DNA of 64,000 nt from Gelatoporia subvermispora B (taxonomy: Eukaryota; Basidiomycota; Agaricomycetes; Polyporales; Gelatoporiaceae): NCBI GenBank assembly GCA_000320605.2, contig KB445792.1, positions 1,183,581 to 1,247,580 of the forward strand, written 5' to 3'. The notes beneath the pieces are model-generated. The model was not told the origin of the DNA. It did no database searches and worked only from the letters and a program-made list of their open reading frames with translations. Position numbers and translations under genes: made by a program. Positions 1 to 12,112 of this stretch are shown one piece after another; the first letter of the stretch is position 1; every line of letters starts with the position of its first letter.

Positions 1-781
<781 letters not shown>

Positions 782-1544
782 GTGATGTGAAGAATCCAGA
801 TGTGGATCAGTTTAGCTACGGTAGGTACTTCGTGGTAGTGCAATCGCATGTAACGCGATCTCAGGTGGAATTCTCGGACAGCATGTCGTCATAAATTGCC
901 ACATTACTTTTGATATATTCCATAGAACCAATGCGACATCTTTGTCATGAACACTGCTGTGTACCGAGTTGACGTATGACAATTGCGAGCGAGACACGTC
1001 ATCATGCGAGATTGACGCGTTTGTGGATGGAAAGCTTGATTTACGTTATTTGTCTGTCTGGTGGCTCGACGCTTCTGTGATACTCTACATCGAACAAGAT
1101 GCAAACCTCTTGCCTCATCCCCCCACACACATACACATACACCATCAGTTCTCATATTATGCTGCTGTTGACCAGGTCCCTGAACATGAGGTGTCGTGTC
1201 CGTTGAAAATAGGGCCTCGCACAGTTTACAACAGAAGAGGTAGATAAACCACCCTTCGATAGGCCGCCATCTTTCTGACGCACGTCTGTGGTATAGGTCG
1301 TACGAAGGTGGATGCACACTGAGGTCGACTACACATACAAAGCACAGGCCCACGCAAACGCGTAAGCTTGCGCCCGCCGACACCGCGCCCAGTTCTTCCG
1401 CGTCTCATTCAGACTTCCTGTTGACGTCCCGAAATACAATAGACACAACCATAGATGCCCTGAAATACACTTTAAATAATGGCAGTGGTTGCTACTATCT
1501 CATGCGCGATAGCGAATGGATGGCGAGAAAAACGCTTGGTGTGA
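782..1544. other. Intergenic, nothing recognised
   Basis: No reading frame here resembles a known protein on either strand, and no repeat was found. It lies between the 3' ends of the PLP enzyme on the plus strand and of the minus-strand coding fragments beginning at 1545. Confidence 0.5.
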
Positions 1545-2330
1545 TCACCTTTTCTCTACTAAACGTACAGAGTCTCTCAATGCATCGTACCATTCCCTTG
1601 CGTGATCGGCGGTATCGCAAACTTCATCCTGGCTCGTGACCAGCCGTGAACTTGGTCGTCCTGGATCGATATCATTTCCTTCTCTGCGAACCAAATCTTT
1701 GTCGAGTGCGTATGTGGAGTATTGGGACACGCCGTCGTCGTAGGTAGCTCGGAATATAATATGAGAGTTATCTTCTTCGATAACAGATGTTGCGACGGGC
1801 GTTGGCATCTTCTTCCACGAAGTGGCACGGGCCTTGTGGGTGTCAGATAATCGAAGAGGCTATGCTCATTGCTGGGCGCACACTTACTGCATCGGCGGAC
1901 TCGATCACCCCATTGACCACTCTTCGCATAACACTGTAACATTGCTGATAAGTGAGTGGAGTAGAAAGGAGCTCTGTAGGGTTGCGACGTCGTCATGCAG
2001 CTTGAGGGACTCAAACAGCGTTTAGAACTGACTGGACGCCATTGGCTCTTTGCCTTCAGCAATTTTGCGCATTATTTTGAACCACCGTTGAGCGCCGTCC
2101 TTGCGATCAAAATTGTAAAGGATCTGGCCAGAAGGGGACGTGCGAGTGATAGTTGCACTGTGTAACGACCATATTTCATCATCCACGCCGTGTCGTGCGG
2201 TGGTATGAAACGACGCTGCTTCTTTGCTGCCAGCGATTCAACGAGGCGTCATTAGGATCATGATGCAGGAAAGCCCTCAACCTACTCACGAACGCAGTGA
2301 TTTATGAATAGGATAGCTAGGATAAGTGCC
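1545..2330 (-). pseudogene. Unassigned coding fragments downstream of the kinase, possibly broken gene or kinase tail
   Basis: On the minus strand several stretches look protein-coding. One near 2190-2035 contains DDEIWSLHSATITRTS, then FDRKDGAQRWFKIMRKIAEG. A second near 1945-1890 contains SVMRRVVNGVIESADA. A last one, 1808-1545, ends in WYDALRDSVRLVEKR and a stop. A plausible 55-nt intron (GTAAGT...AG) joins the last two. Between the first two, the frame that continues smoothly (TLFESLKLHDDVATLQ) is preceded by an in-frame TAA near 2023. So either an intron I could not place removes it, or the gene is broken. No family was recognised. The piece may be a C-terminal extension of the kinase upstream, a separate small gene or a relic. 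Confidence 0.3.
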
Positions 2331-2601
2331 ATCGTGTGCCACCACTTCAGGCAGGTTATTTCGCCCAAGTTTCAGTGTAGCACAATATCGTGTCGCAGTG
2401 ATCTTCATGACCAACGCCTGGGATAGTATTGGACTGGAGAGCTTCTCTTTGTATTTCTGCCCTTCGTCCGATCCGTCGTGATTGAGTAAGGTAGACTCAG
2501 ACATATGCCTTTGACGTCGCAGTGACATTGTCAGTATCGAAGGATTACGACGAACTATGCGATTGTCAGAGCCACACGAAAACGTCAATCCAAAATAACT
2601 A

Positions 2602-4451
2602 CTAGCCAAAATCCACACGTCTTGAACGTGAGTGACATTCAGCAAGACTTGTAGTCGTCAACGAGATTTGACCGAAACTTGGCCGTTCTTGAGGTTCGTG
2701 ACTGGAGCAGGCGCAGAGCAACTTCCACATGTCGTCTGTCAGACCATTCTCGAGGATCTCCGTCGATATCGGTCGCTGCAAGGAGAGATCGCCACTTTCA
2801 ATCTCTTCGTCGGTCCGACCCATGAAGGGAACGTCACCGGTGAGAGTCTGCAGTATAACAAAAGTAATGTACATGACTAGCAGTTCGTTCAAACATACCT
2901 CATATATGAGCATCGCGAAAGCATAGACATCTGTATGGAATGAGATGATGCCTCTCTTTATGCTTTCAGGTGCCATCCAGCGTAGAGTACCTGCTATTTG
3001 TTTCGAGGTATTCCCGGACTGGCAGACGTGGACATCTCGTCTGAACCGGGAGAGGCCGAAGTCAGTGATGCAGGCTTTCTTCGTGTCATCTATCAGAACA
3101 TTGACCTGTTACATGATGTCAATTTCGTGGTGCTACTAGTGAGTATCGACAGACTGCTTGCTTACCCCCTTGAGGTCCCCGTGAATTATCCTTTTGTCAT
3201 GTAGAAACTGCATGCCTAGTGCGACTTCGTGGATCTGCGCCTCTGTGAGTGAACTACATGACTAGGAAATTCCCACAGACATACAAGTTGTATGCGATCA
3301 ACGTCTTCATGCTGACGTATATATTGAATAAGGTTGCCGTTCTTCATGTATCGGGAGACAATAAATGGTTCGTAAGGGGATGATGTGGATACACCGTAAA
3401 ACTGCACAATATGAGCGTGGCGTAACCCACTCCATATCTTGGCCTCGCGGTGAAGAGCCTATTGAGTGGTCAATATTTTATGCACATATGTTGAAAACTG
3501 GAAGCGCTCGCCTCCGAGGAAGCATGAATCATAACCTTGACCGCAACTGCGATCCCCTTCCACTGCCCCTTATACACTGTCGCGGAGCCTCCCCTACCAA
3601 GTGGGGAAGCTCTGTCGATGTCTATTTCAGACGAGGTTATGTTCCAATCTGAGTCTGGAATTCGTAATTCCCCTTTCTGGGCCGTCACACGCTGAAGGCA
3701 ATTCAATCCATGTCGCACAACTTGGTATTCCACCCGGTCGTTGGACATATTAGTGATCCCCTAAGTCAACAATTGAGCTAAACCAGCGATTAGAAAACAA
3801 TAGTGATTGCACCTGCTGCATGGCAATCATCGCCTCCTCCGCCTTCGACTCGTCTATTTCAAGTTCTTTCAAAACCTCGTGATCTACCATAGATACGAGT
3901 TGACGACAGCTCTCTGTCATTCTTGCTATATCCTTGTGTGATGCCTCCGTCACCTGCCTCTTAATCTCGAGATGGCCTCGCATATTTCGTATCTTAGAGA
4001 CAGTCACTTAAATAATGGGTATATAAGAATATTCTGTTGAGTAGCTCACGGTGAAAAGGGCGAAGCAATCGGTAAGCCGTTGGCTGGCGTTTTCAATGTG
4101 ATGGGAAATCTCCCCCACCCGCAACCAGAGTTTGAAAACGGGGAGATCGGCTTGGTGCTTCATCATATCCAAGATGAATTGCAATTCTCTGGAAATGATA
4201 GTCAATACTAGTTGAAGCGGTCATGAAGGTCGGGGACCTCACCTCTCAAGTCTCTCAACATTGCCGCGATACTGCGCGGGGCGACATTCCCCTGATTTGA
4301 TGTGGTCACTGAGTTGCTGCAGCAGATGCTTTACACGCTCCACCAAGTCTTCATATCGATGTTTTGCGATGCTGACTTTATCGTGATAATCAAATGCCGC
4401 TTTTAGGATGTTTGCGGCAGGAACGAGTGCAGACACGACGTCAAGACTCAT
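2602..4451 (-). CDS. TKL-type protein kinase with N-terminal MLKL/Cbl-N-like helical domain
   Basis: Multi-exon gene read leftwards from an ATG at 4451-4449. The first three exons (about 190 residues) are all-helical. They start MSLDVVSALVPAANIL and contain HRYEDLVERVKHLLQQL and ESCRQLVSMVDHEVLKELE, resembling the four-helix N-terminal module seen in MLKL and in many fungal TKL kinases. The catalytic domain follows: glycine loop LGRGGSATVYKG, VAIK-like lysine VAVKVM, catalytic loop HGDLKGVNVL (HGD instead of HRD, common in fungal TKLs), TDFGLS and MAPE. It also has IYE-LTGDVPF and the subdomain XI stretch QERPSFGQIS. The lysine, the catalytic Asp and DFG are all present, so it is probably active. 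The 3' end is uncertain: the frame closes at 2602, but more exons may follow. Substrates are unknown. About seven introns of 40-60 nt. Confidence 0.75.
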
Positions 4452-4942
4452 CTTGATGATACCAGACATAATCAGGAGAGTGATTACAGTGATTCGATTC
4501 TTGTGATGGAGGAAGGGGGTGAAAGTGAGCCTCCCTACTGAGGAGGGAAAGGACGCCAAGAGTACATGGGCATAGGGTATTCATGAGCTCCATATAGCAA
4601 CACCGAAACTTCCCGGACGCGGCGGCAGCACGTTGATAGAAGCACAGTCTTGGTTTAGACAGGGAGGCCCGGCTATTGTGTTCAACCGTGAGCAATAAGT
4701 GCCAGTACAGCTCTAGGAACCAGACGGAGGCTCGACGAACTCCCAGTATATCGTTAAAGGTCATGTTACCGATGACCACTATTTAGATAGAAGTCTTGGT
4801 AAGCCAGCACATCTCCACATATATACGGTACCATTCTACCCAAGAGCCACGAGACATAGACGATGAGTAATGTGCCAAAGTCGGCCATATGTAGGATCAA
4901 GAGCAAAAGATGGTCCATCGGTTAAACACCTCTCGTGGAATA
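4452..4942. other. Intergenic: upstream of kinase, downstream of membrane protein
   Basis: This stretch should contain the kinase promoter and the 3' UTR of the membrane protein ending at 4943. No coding frame was supported. Confidence 0.4.
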
Positions 4943-5868
4943 CTAGCGGTCCTGCAATGTAGCCCTCCCTTCGAATTCGCGCGGCTCGGTGAGGGGTGCG
5001 TACGAAGACTGATAGAACGGCCACTTTGTCCACTTCTCTTTCCGCAGCAGATATCCTGTATATCCTGCGAGTGCAAGAACAGCAATGCTAGCTGCGACGG
5101 CGCCGGCAACAATGTCAACTTCCCTGTGGGACGCAGTAGAAGATGTCGAAGATGTCGAAGATGTCGTGGGAGTGATTGAGCCGCCCGACGACGTGGAACT
5201 TGTCGGTGGGGAGGTGATGGATTGCGAATGAAACGACGAGCTTGAGGTGGGGATCGGTACATCTGTGGCAACATACACCTTGAACATCGCGATAGTGCTA
5301 AAAGCGTTCTGAGACGACTGATCGATCATGTATACCTACCAAACAGAGATGAGGACCGTAAGGACTGCTTGTGTAACGGTAAAGATGCGTACGGAAGCTC
5401 CACCACCATTCTCTACTGCCCAAAGGGCCGAAAATTCGTCATTCCACGAGAATCTTCCGGGACGCTGTCAGTCAGAAAAAGATGTACTGTCCAGTTTACA
5501 CGGTAACTACGCACACATAAGCCGAATCGACTTCGTCCAACCACCAATCCATCGGCTCAGTGGACGAGGTCAGGTATACTGAATCGTCTCCTGTATCTGG
5601 ATAGCCGACGTAGAGCCCGGACACTGCATGCCGAACGGTATACACGTTCTGTGAGGTGTTTGTTACTTGTGTGAATTGCCACTATGCCGAGTGAGTCTTA
5701 TTGACTAATATCTTCGCAGAGACGACCTACCACCTGGTCTGGGCCTCCTTCCCAAGCTGAAGTTATGACCGTTCCTGATGCAGGGGTATAAGTACTGAGG
5801 GTAAGGTACTTGACAGAATCGGGGTCATTGGCGGACTCAAGAAACCAGGGACCGCTCAAGTTCGCCAT
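4943..5868 (-). CDS. Predicted single-pass membrane protein, Ser/Thr-rich stalk
   Basis: Four exons read leftwards from an ATG at 5868-5866 (MANLSGPWFLESA). The N-terminal half (about 150 residues) contains LSTYTPASGTVITSAWEG and SGLYVGYPDTGDDSVYL. These short beta-strand repeats with G-x-Y/L and W are suggestive of a beta-trefoil (ricin-B-like) fold, but that is an inference. A Ser/Thr/Pro-rich stalk follows (about 35 residues), then a clear transmembrane helix (VDIVAGAVAASIAVLALAG) and a basic cytoplasmic stretch LLRKEKWTKWP. The protein ends at the TGA at 4943-4945 after about 35 further residues. I see no signal peptide at this start, so an upstream exon or unconventional insertion is possible. 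Function unknown. A glycan-binding cell-surface role is a guess from the layout. Confidence 0.55.
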
Positions 5869-6111
5869 GGGATGTACAGGAACAATCGAGAGATGGAGGG
5901 GTTCGAGGATATATACACTTCTTGCCTGGGCAGGAGACCTTGTGGCTGGGAGAAAGTCGGGGCAGAGGTACAGGGAAGATCAACGAAGGAGCTCAAGTAT
6001 AGATCTCGTGCTCATGTTCGAGAGCTGCCGTGACCCTCTTTTGACAGAAAGCACGACATGAGGCGTCCAAATCCAGACTGTATCCTGCATCCGCGAAAAC
6101 TATTAACAAGA

Positions 6112-7287
6112 GGTCATATCTGGTGCGAGTATTAGCGTATATAAACTACAATCCGATCGACTGAGAACTGTGTGTGTGTGTCAATACTTATTGTACAGAC
6201 ATTACGAAGATTTCTAAACCTGGTCACAGGAACTTTGACGTCCAGAGATACGTATCCAAACCCCAGGAATCCCCGACCGTTGCTGGTCGTGCACTCAAGG
6301 AAGACAACGATAGGTCGACCGGCCTGACTCCAGATCGATTCTAGACTGTTCGGTAATGTACTGCCAGATTGAGTCGAAGTGGGAATATGACCGGTTGCGC
6401 TCAGCATTGAGAGCAAAAATACACGACGGAAATCAGCGATGTTGATACTGTAAGTGTGCTTCCGTGCCGAGGGCGACGAAATAGCCGTGAATGCAATACC
6501 AGTGCGGCGTCCAGGCGTGCGTGTCAAGGGCGTGGACGACTGGTCTGGTAAACGTTACTGGAAGCAATTGGGAGCACGAATATCGGATTGAAGCTGACAA
6601 TTTTGATGTAGGGTCTGTCGAAAGCCTGCATAAAGGCATGAGACATGCCGAAAAGTTAGCCATAGTACTTCGATCCATGACGCCCAATTTGAGACGATGA
6701 TGCCCCAGCTTTCGGCTTCCAGTGTTATGGTTTTTTTGCCCTCCTGCACATACCTTGATGAGAATGAACCAATCTGACCAACATACACACGTACCCTCGC
6801 TTGCGTGTCACGGTTTCAACAGGGATCCAGAAAACTCCAACGAGCAATAATGATAGCCTTGCGATGACAACAGTGATTACGTGTGTCACAAGTCTATATA
6901 GTGGCAGTATGGGAAGCTGTATCCTTTCTTCAGTCACGGGGTGCGATTACAATGGCTGGTGTGTCCACTCACCAAGAGCAAGCACGCCCTTTGCACAAGC
7001 ACCGCATACGACAGCCCAAGGACGAGGAGCAGAGGTGTTCGTACAGCTCCAAAGACATCTCCAAGAGGCAATAAAAGTTTTGATATTATGTCTGGCCGTG
7101 TCAGAGGCAGCAACTTGATGAAAGGTTGTTGGAACGGAGCCTATAAGACCACAGCGGTTATGACGAGAGGACATGCATACTCGGATGCCTGACGGTTCCT
7201 GGGCCCGGGATCCTGCGCTCAAAGTCGCAACTTCCTGTCCGCGCTGCGAGCTGCTAGACTTGCCTGGCAACCCGAAAACCTTTCCAT
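6112..7287 (-). pseudogene. LOA1 acyltransferase pseudogene (copy 1)
   Basis: Broken duplicate of the intact LOA1 gene at 12113-13566. The start codon (7287-7285) and most exon blocks are still recognisable, including LLVGVFWIPVETVTRKRG and VSNWASWIEVLWL. Relative to copy 2 there is an 11-bp insertion in the second coding exon (near 7190) and a net 4-bp loss near 6550. Both shift the frame. The acyltransferase block VVFPECTTSN has become VVFLECTTSN. The last exon is missing because homology stops near 6112, where the donor-side sequence has also drifted. A functional product is not expected. Confidence 0.85.
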
Positions 7288-7558
7288 GTTCGCGACGCGG
7301 GGAGAGTGAGCAGGCTCTGCACACGTCCCTGGCGAGACGCGGGGCGCGCGTTGACGCGTGTCGGGAGATGGCACGCGTCGATGGCGGGCGCGTCGCCTGC
7401 TACAGCGCGCGGTCGGAGGCGGCGTGTGATGGGATCGGCCTGCGCGGTTGCGAGCGGAATAGGCTGACTGACCTCATCATGCACCACATCCTCCTGCAAT
7501 ACTACTCGACTGTATCTCTTCACGGCAACACAGCTTTCAGCGTGAGTGACGCCCCCTC
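7288..7558. promoter_or_regulatory. Copy of the LOA1/TVP38 divergent promoter
   Basis: A 271-bp duplicate of the bidirectional promoter at 13567-13833, between two broken genes. Whether it is still active cannot be told from sequence. Confidence 0.5.
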
Positions 7559-8002
7559 ATGGCGGCGCAGGACACCACCTTCAAGCATCTGCTTACGACA
7601 GGCAAGCAGCACATCGCGAGACTCCCGCAGCGATACCGGAAGCTGAGCACCAAGGCCAAGGCGAGAACGCCCTTTCAATATGCGCGTAGTCACTGAGCGA
7701 ACTGCTTTTCGAATGGATAGCTCTTCATATGGGCGACTGGTTGTCTGTATCTGACCCTCGGAACTATATTCGTCGTCGTCGGACCGGACCGCATCGGACA
7801 GACATTCTATGACCTAGCCCAGAAGACCAGTCATAAGCCATTCGGGTGGGCTATATTGTTGGCAACGCTCGATACGCTCGAACAATAGTGCATGTCTGCG
7901 TCTCACTAACGGAGTTCGGCAGTGCTCGTCTCGATACCTCCGTGCACTGACCATACCACAACGGCCACTCTCTGCGGGTATGCGTACGGAATGAAAGGGT
8001 TC
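7559..8002 (+). pseudogene. TVP38 pseudogene, truncated after exon 3 start (copy 1)
   Basis: Duplicate of the first part of the intact TVP38 gene at 13834-15067. Exon 1 is identical in sense (MAAQDTTFKHLLTTGKQ...), and exon 2 reads LFIWATGCLYLTLGT. The exon-1 donor has changed from GTGAGA to GCGAGA, and the exon-2 donor from GTATGC to ATACGC. Homology ends in exon 3 after GYAYGMKGF, before the VTT/SNARE-associated core. It cannot encode the membrane protein. Confidence 0.85.
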
Positions 8003-8013
8003 CACTTGTATAG

Positions 8014-8683
8014 AATTTGAAGGACTTCGGCGAGCTTGCGGGGGCAGAGGTGGCATTTGTTGATATCGTTAGAATCAGGCACGATAGAAGGTAAGGTCAC
8101 CGAGGCCTTGTCCACCCTGCGTTGACACCGTTCTAGCTATGTCAATTATGCGACCCAGGAAGGTGCAGACCGCGCTGTCAAGGAGCTGAATGGAAAGAGT
8201 TTTGGAGGAAACATGGTCAGAGTTTACGCGCAGGCGGTTTCGATGCTGCGCTTTTGTAACATCTTGTGACACCCACCTTCATAAATTACGAATACTGGAC
8301 AACTCAGATATCGACAGACACGCGACAGGTCTACTGACCGTTCTCGCTCTCCCTTACGTCACTCGCGCTATCAACCGTACCGCGAGCCCTATGCCTATGA
8401 CAGCGTCCCATACGCAGTCGAAGTGCAGCATTACGCAGGACATTCTGTCGAGCATGGGAGAATGTCGCTCATACACAAACCCCGCGGCGAACAACGTCGA
8501 AATCCCTCAGCTGACAATGATTTGGGCCCAATGTTTACAGAGCGATGGATTCCCTGCCAGTCGGTAATTACGATGCGCGTGGGACCGTGTCCTTCCATTC
8601 ATACCGTCGGCCTGTATGAATGCTCGAGACCATTTTGCTCTGCTCGATGTGTACATGTAGTAGATGCCTTATACATCCGCTGA
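8014..8683 (+). pseudogene. RRM RNA-binding protein, 3' part only
   Basis: Immediately right of the duplication edge an intron acceptor (TATAG, ending 8013) is followed by exons of an RRM protein. One reads LKDFGELAGAEVAFVDI. After an intron (GTAAGG...CTAG) the next reads YVNYATQEGADRAVKELNG and FGGNMVRVYA, the last two strands and helix of an RRM. A later exon is Arg/Ser-rich (DRSTDRSRSPLRHSRY), as in SR-like proteins. RNP2 and the start of the RRM are absent, and the sequence to the left belongs to the TVP38 copy, so the gene appears beheaded. The exact 3' end is uncertain. It could instead be a real gene using unseen upstream exons, but none were found. Confidence 0.55.
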
Positions 8684-9911
8684 CCGTTGAAACCTCTGCT
8701 TCATAGGACTTGCTGTCAGATATCAAGTCTTGATGATGCGTCACGACGTTCCCCAGTCGAATGCCCTGCTGTGTTAGATATTTCCATATCAATATTCGCA
8801 TTCCCCCCTGTAACAGATGAGTCTCGTTTTGCCTGACGAACGTCTCTGCATGCATGCTCGTTATCGTGACGCTCTCGCGCGATGCAGCTGATGCAACGTT
8901 GTGATCTTGTGAAGAACGGTATGCGTTCTGGATTGTAGTGACATCTTCCGTAACAGACGAGGCCAGACCGTGGGGCGACTCGTCTTGATATATGCTGCTC
9001 AGTAGACGCGATCGGTCTCTGATTGCGCCAACTCGAGATCCCGTGCAATATTACCATGAACTGTGTGCTCACGAGGAGTATGTCTAATTATACTCTACCA
9101 GATCAGGGGTCAAATCACAAAATTCATTTCAGCGCTGGGGTTTCAAACAGTCGAAAGAGGATTGTGGAGCGAGTCTCCCCTCTTGGTCGGAATATTGGAG
9201 TGAGCTGGATGGTGAGCATTGGCTGCTCCGAACACCATCTCATGCCCATCTTTGTATAGCGAAGGCGAAGTCTTGCTACCTTTCTTGCTTGACTTCGGTC
9301 CGGGGGTCATTCCTAACTAGGTGTTAGCATTCATTGGTTGACTGGCGGCAGCCTGCGCTGTTGCTCAGGCAGCACTAGTAGCCATTCATGTTGTGCTGCT
9401 GATTGCATTAATACATCACATGAGGTGAAAGAGCATTCATGTGTCGTGCAGGGGCGTATTTCTGGCCTCGGGAAGTACCTGCTAAAGTTCTGGAGCGCGG
9501 TCGAGGTTTTCATGAAAGTCTGCCACAGTCCGGATCGGAGCTACCCTCATTGATCGTTGATCATCTTCCATGGACTATCCAGGAGACAGCTTGAATGGAT
9601 GACTTTACAAGATACGAACACGCGAACGCCTCGCAGCGTGCCCGGAGCATGTTGCGGCAGGGCTTTCACCGGCTCTCAATCTCTTAATGGATTATTAAGA
9701 TGATCCATTTACTCACAGCCGTATTAAACCGCACGTCTCTTACCTCGCTAAGCATCTACTCGACCCGCCAGGTCCTGTGTAGTTTCAACACAAGTTCGCC
9801 TGTCTTTCGACACACCTATCATCGTGAGTATCGCGCATCGTTAGTTCCGACTCGATATGCAGTTGGCCTCGTTATATCAGCCCTCTCATCCGTTGCTTTC
9901 ACCACAGAATA
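8684..9911. other. Long non-coding stretch ahead of the L-amino-acid oxidase gene
   Basis: No recognisable gene. The right end holds the oxidase promoter and 5' UTR, including a probable 84-nt leader intron (GTGAGT at 9824 to AG at 9907) two bases before the AATAATG start context. Around 9120-9330 there are short open stretches in more than one frame, without recognisable motifs. Confidence 0.45.
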
Positions 9912-11936
9912 ATGTCTTCCGACGTGCCTTGGTCATCCGTAGAGTTTCCTGGTATTCATAAATCCTTCACGAAGCATGAGACGTCTTTCCGAGACTTCGC
10001 GGCGCATGTTGTCGTCGAGCGCACCATCCAGGACGCCAAGCGTCACCTGCCTCCTACCCTCCCTGGGCCTGCGATCCCGGAAGATACTCAGGCGGACACG
10101 ATAGCTGCTGCGCAAGGCCGCGCTCTGCTACCGGTCTGCATCATCGGCGCCGGTGTTGCGGGTCTATATGCTGCCATGATCTTGGATGACCTCGGGATCC
10201 CGTACGAGATTCTGGAGGCCAGTGCCCGTATCGGAGGGAGGATCTTGACGCATCGCTTCAACGGAGAAACGGGTTATAATGCCCCAGTGAATACCCCAGA
10301 GCGGTACGATTACTTCGATGTGGGCGCGATGCGGTTCCCTCGCATTCCCTTCATGGACCGTGTCTTCGATCTCTTCCGGCGGACGAAGATAGAGAAATTA
10401 TTGATCGAATATAAACTTCACGACGATAACAATCTCTCCCTATTCAACTCTAGGGGCCCCGCTACCGCATTTATCGCTTCCACTACCAGCGATTTCTTCC
10501 GAGTTTCCACGAACAACGGTGGCACTGTCCCTCCCAACTACGTGGAGCAAGGTGTCGATGACACTACTGGCGCAGTCTACGATTACTACAAGGACCTCTT
10601 CGCGAAAATCGAAGTTGCCAAGACTGACGAGGCCCGCCGTGCAGCCTTTCAGGCGGCGTGGAACGAGCTAGTCAAGCAGGATTACCACTCCACCCGTGGC
10701 TACATGCTCTCTGGCAAGGAGGGCAAGCCAAGCAGTGCCCCGCCGCCTTACCCGGAGTCCGTCGTGGAGTGGCTGGAGACCTTTGACAGTGCGACGGGAC
10801 TATATAACCAGGCCTTCGTGGAAAGCGTCCTCGTAAGTCCCCCTGGAGCTTACTTTATGCCATTCGTATTGGATGAAGCTGAATGAACGACATAGGATTC
10901 GCTCGATTTCGGGTGGCCAAACCCGCAAGTTAATTCATCCCCTAGGGGCAGACGTGCTAGTGCTGACGAGGAAGAGTGGGAGTGGGTGGCGGTCGACGGT
11001 GGTTCTGACCACATCGTCCGCAACATGGTCGCAACACTGAGCTCCCAACCAATACTGGGTCACCACGTACTGAAGATTTCCCGTGTGTCCAATCGCTCGG
11101 GAACCCAGATGGAGGTTACCGTGCAGTATGGAAACGGCGGGCCAATTGTCAAGAACTATTCGCAGGTGATCAGCACCGTCTCCCTAGGCTGTCTCAGCGC
11201 GATGGACACGGAGGGCTGCGACCTGTCTTACAGCCAGAAGCAAGCCATCCGCTCGCTGCACTACGATGCGTCTGTGAAAGTCGGCCTCAAGTTCCAGAAA
11301 CGTTGGTGGGAGGACCCGAAGGTTGTGCCAACTGGCAAAATCGTCGGCGGCCAGTCGAGCACGGACTTACCCATTCGTGTGTGCGTCTATCCGTCCTACG
11401 GCCTGTCCTGCCCTACCTCCAGGCCTCCGCCGGGGGTGCTCCTGGCCAGCTACACATGGGCCCAAGACGCGCGACGGATGGGATCGATAATATCCCCCCA
11501 GACGCCCATCGGCGACAACCTCGTTAACCTCACGTTGAACAACTTGGAGCGGCTCCATGGTGTCTCACGCGACAAGTTCGGGCCCGTGGTTGCGTCCTAC
11601 GCATACAACTGGGAGGCAGACCCGCACGCGCGCGGCGCGTTCGCGCTCTTCGGACCTGCGCAGTTCGGCAGGCCGAATGATTCGCAGAGCCTCTTTGCCA
11701 GCCTGAAGGCTCCTGCAGCCAAGGGTCGATTCCATATTGCCGGCGAGGCAACGTCAGTGCACCACGCGTGGGTTCTTGGCGCGCTGAACTCGGCGTGGAG
11801 GGCCGTATACATGGCGCTGCAGCCTTACGGAGAGGCGAAGAGACAACAGCTCATCAAGCGGTGGGGCATTCCCGACGAAGACGCCGAAGACCATTTGCGG
11901 CAGCTTTCGGCCCTTGCTTTTTACGAGAAATTGTAA
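9912..11936 (+). CDS. L-amino-acid oxidase (flavin amine oxidoreductase)
   Basis: Two coding exons (9912-10832, 10896-11936) split by a 63-nt intron give about 653 residues. It should oxidise L-amino acids to 2-oxo acids, ammonia and H2O2 with FAD. An N-terminal region of about 75 residues precedes the FAD-binding motif [17 protein letters not shown], followed by E-AS-RIGGR and FDVGAMRFP. The second exon has the substrate domain and the C-terminal FAD block [19 protein letters not shown]. No signal peptide is visible, which suggests a cytosolic or otherwise retained enzyme. Basidiomycete enzymes of this type serve in nitrogen mobilisation and defence (family knowledge). The gene is alone between two direct repeats, is intact, and its frame is clean throughout. 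Monoamine-oxidase-like alternatives are less likely given the overall pattern. Confidence 0.88.
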
Positions 11937-12112
11937 GCACTGTTTCCCATCGTTAGCGTAGGAGTACGAATGTGAGGTAGTTCCTACTCCATCCGTGAAT
12001 CTGTGTTGTACTTGTAGCTCGTTGTAACGGTGTTCCAAGAATGAATGTGTATTGTGACTTTGACATTACGCAAGCAAGCACAGTAAGTCAAGCAGATGCA
12101 TACTGCAACTGT

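Larger units (their letters stand above)
6112..8002. repeat. Copy 1 (degraded) of a direct segmental duplication
   Basis: About 1.89 kb aligns in the same orientation with 12417-14277 and covers the LOA1 gene, the shared promoter and the first three exons of TVP38. Identity is obvious by eye over most of the length, with scattered substitutions and small indels. The left edge lies inside the last LOA1 exon. The right edge lies just after the shared bases AATGAAAGGGTTC, inside TVP38 exon 3. Confidence 0.9.

Noticed and set aside
904..1383. 159-codon minus-strand frame
   Set aside because: Cysteine-rich chance frame without motifs. Overlaps other equally long frames on both strands.
6160..6185. 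GT-repeat (TGTGTGTGTG) as a regulatory element
   Set aside because: A few dinucleotide units inside a pseudogene. Ordinary slippage.
9023..9330. Open stretches in two plus frames as a small gene
   Set aside because: No recognisable motif and no convincing splice sites. Kept as non-coding.
9700..9911. Plus-strand frame just ahead of the oxidase start as a possible N-terminal extension
   Set aside because: It is out of frame with the oxidase and contains the likely leader intron.
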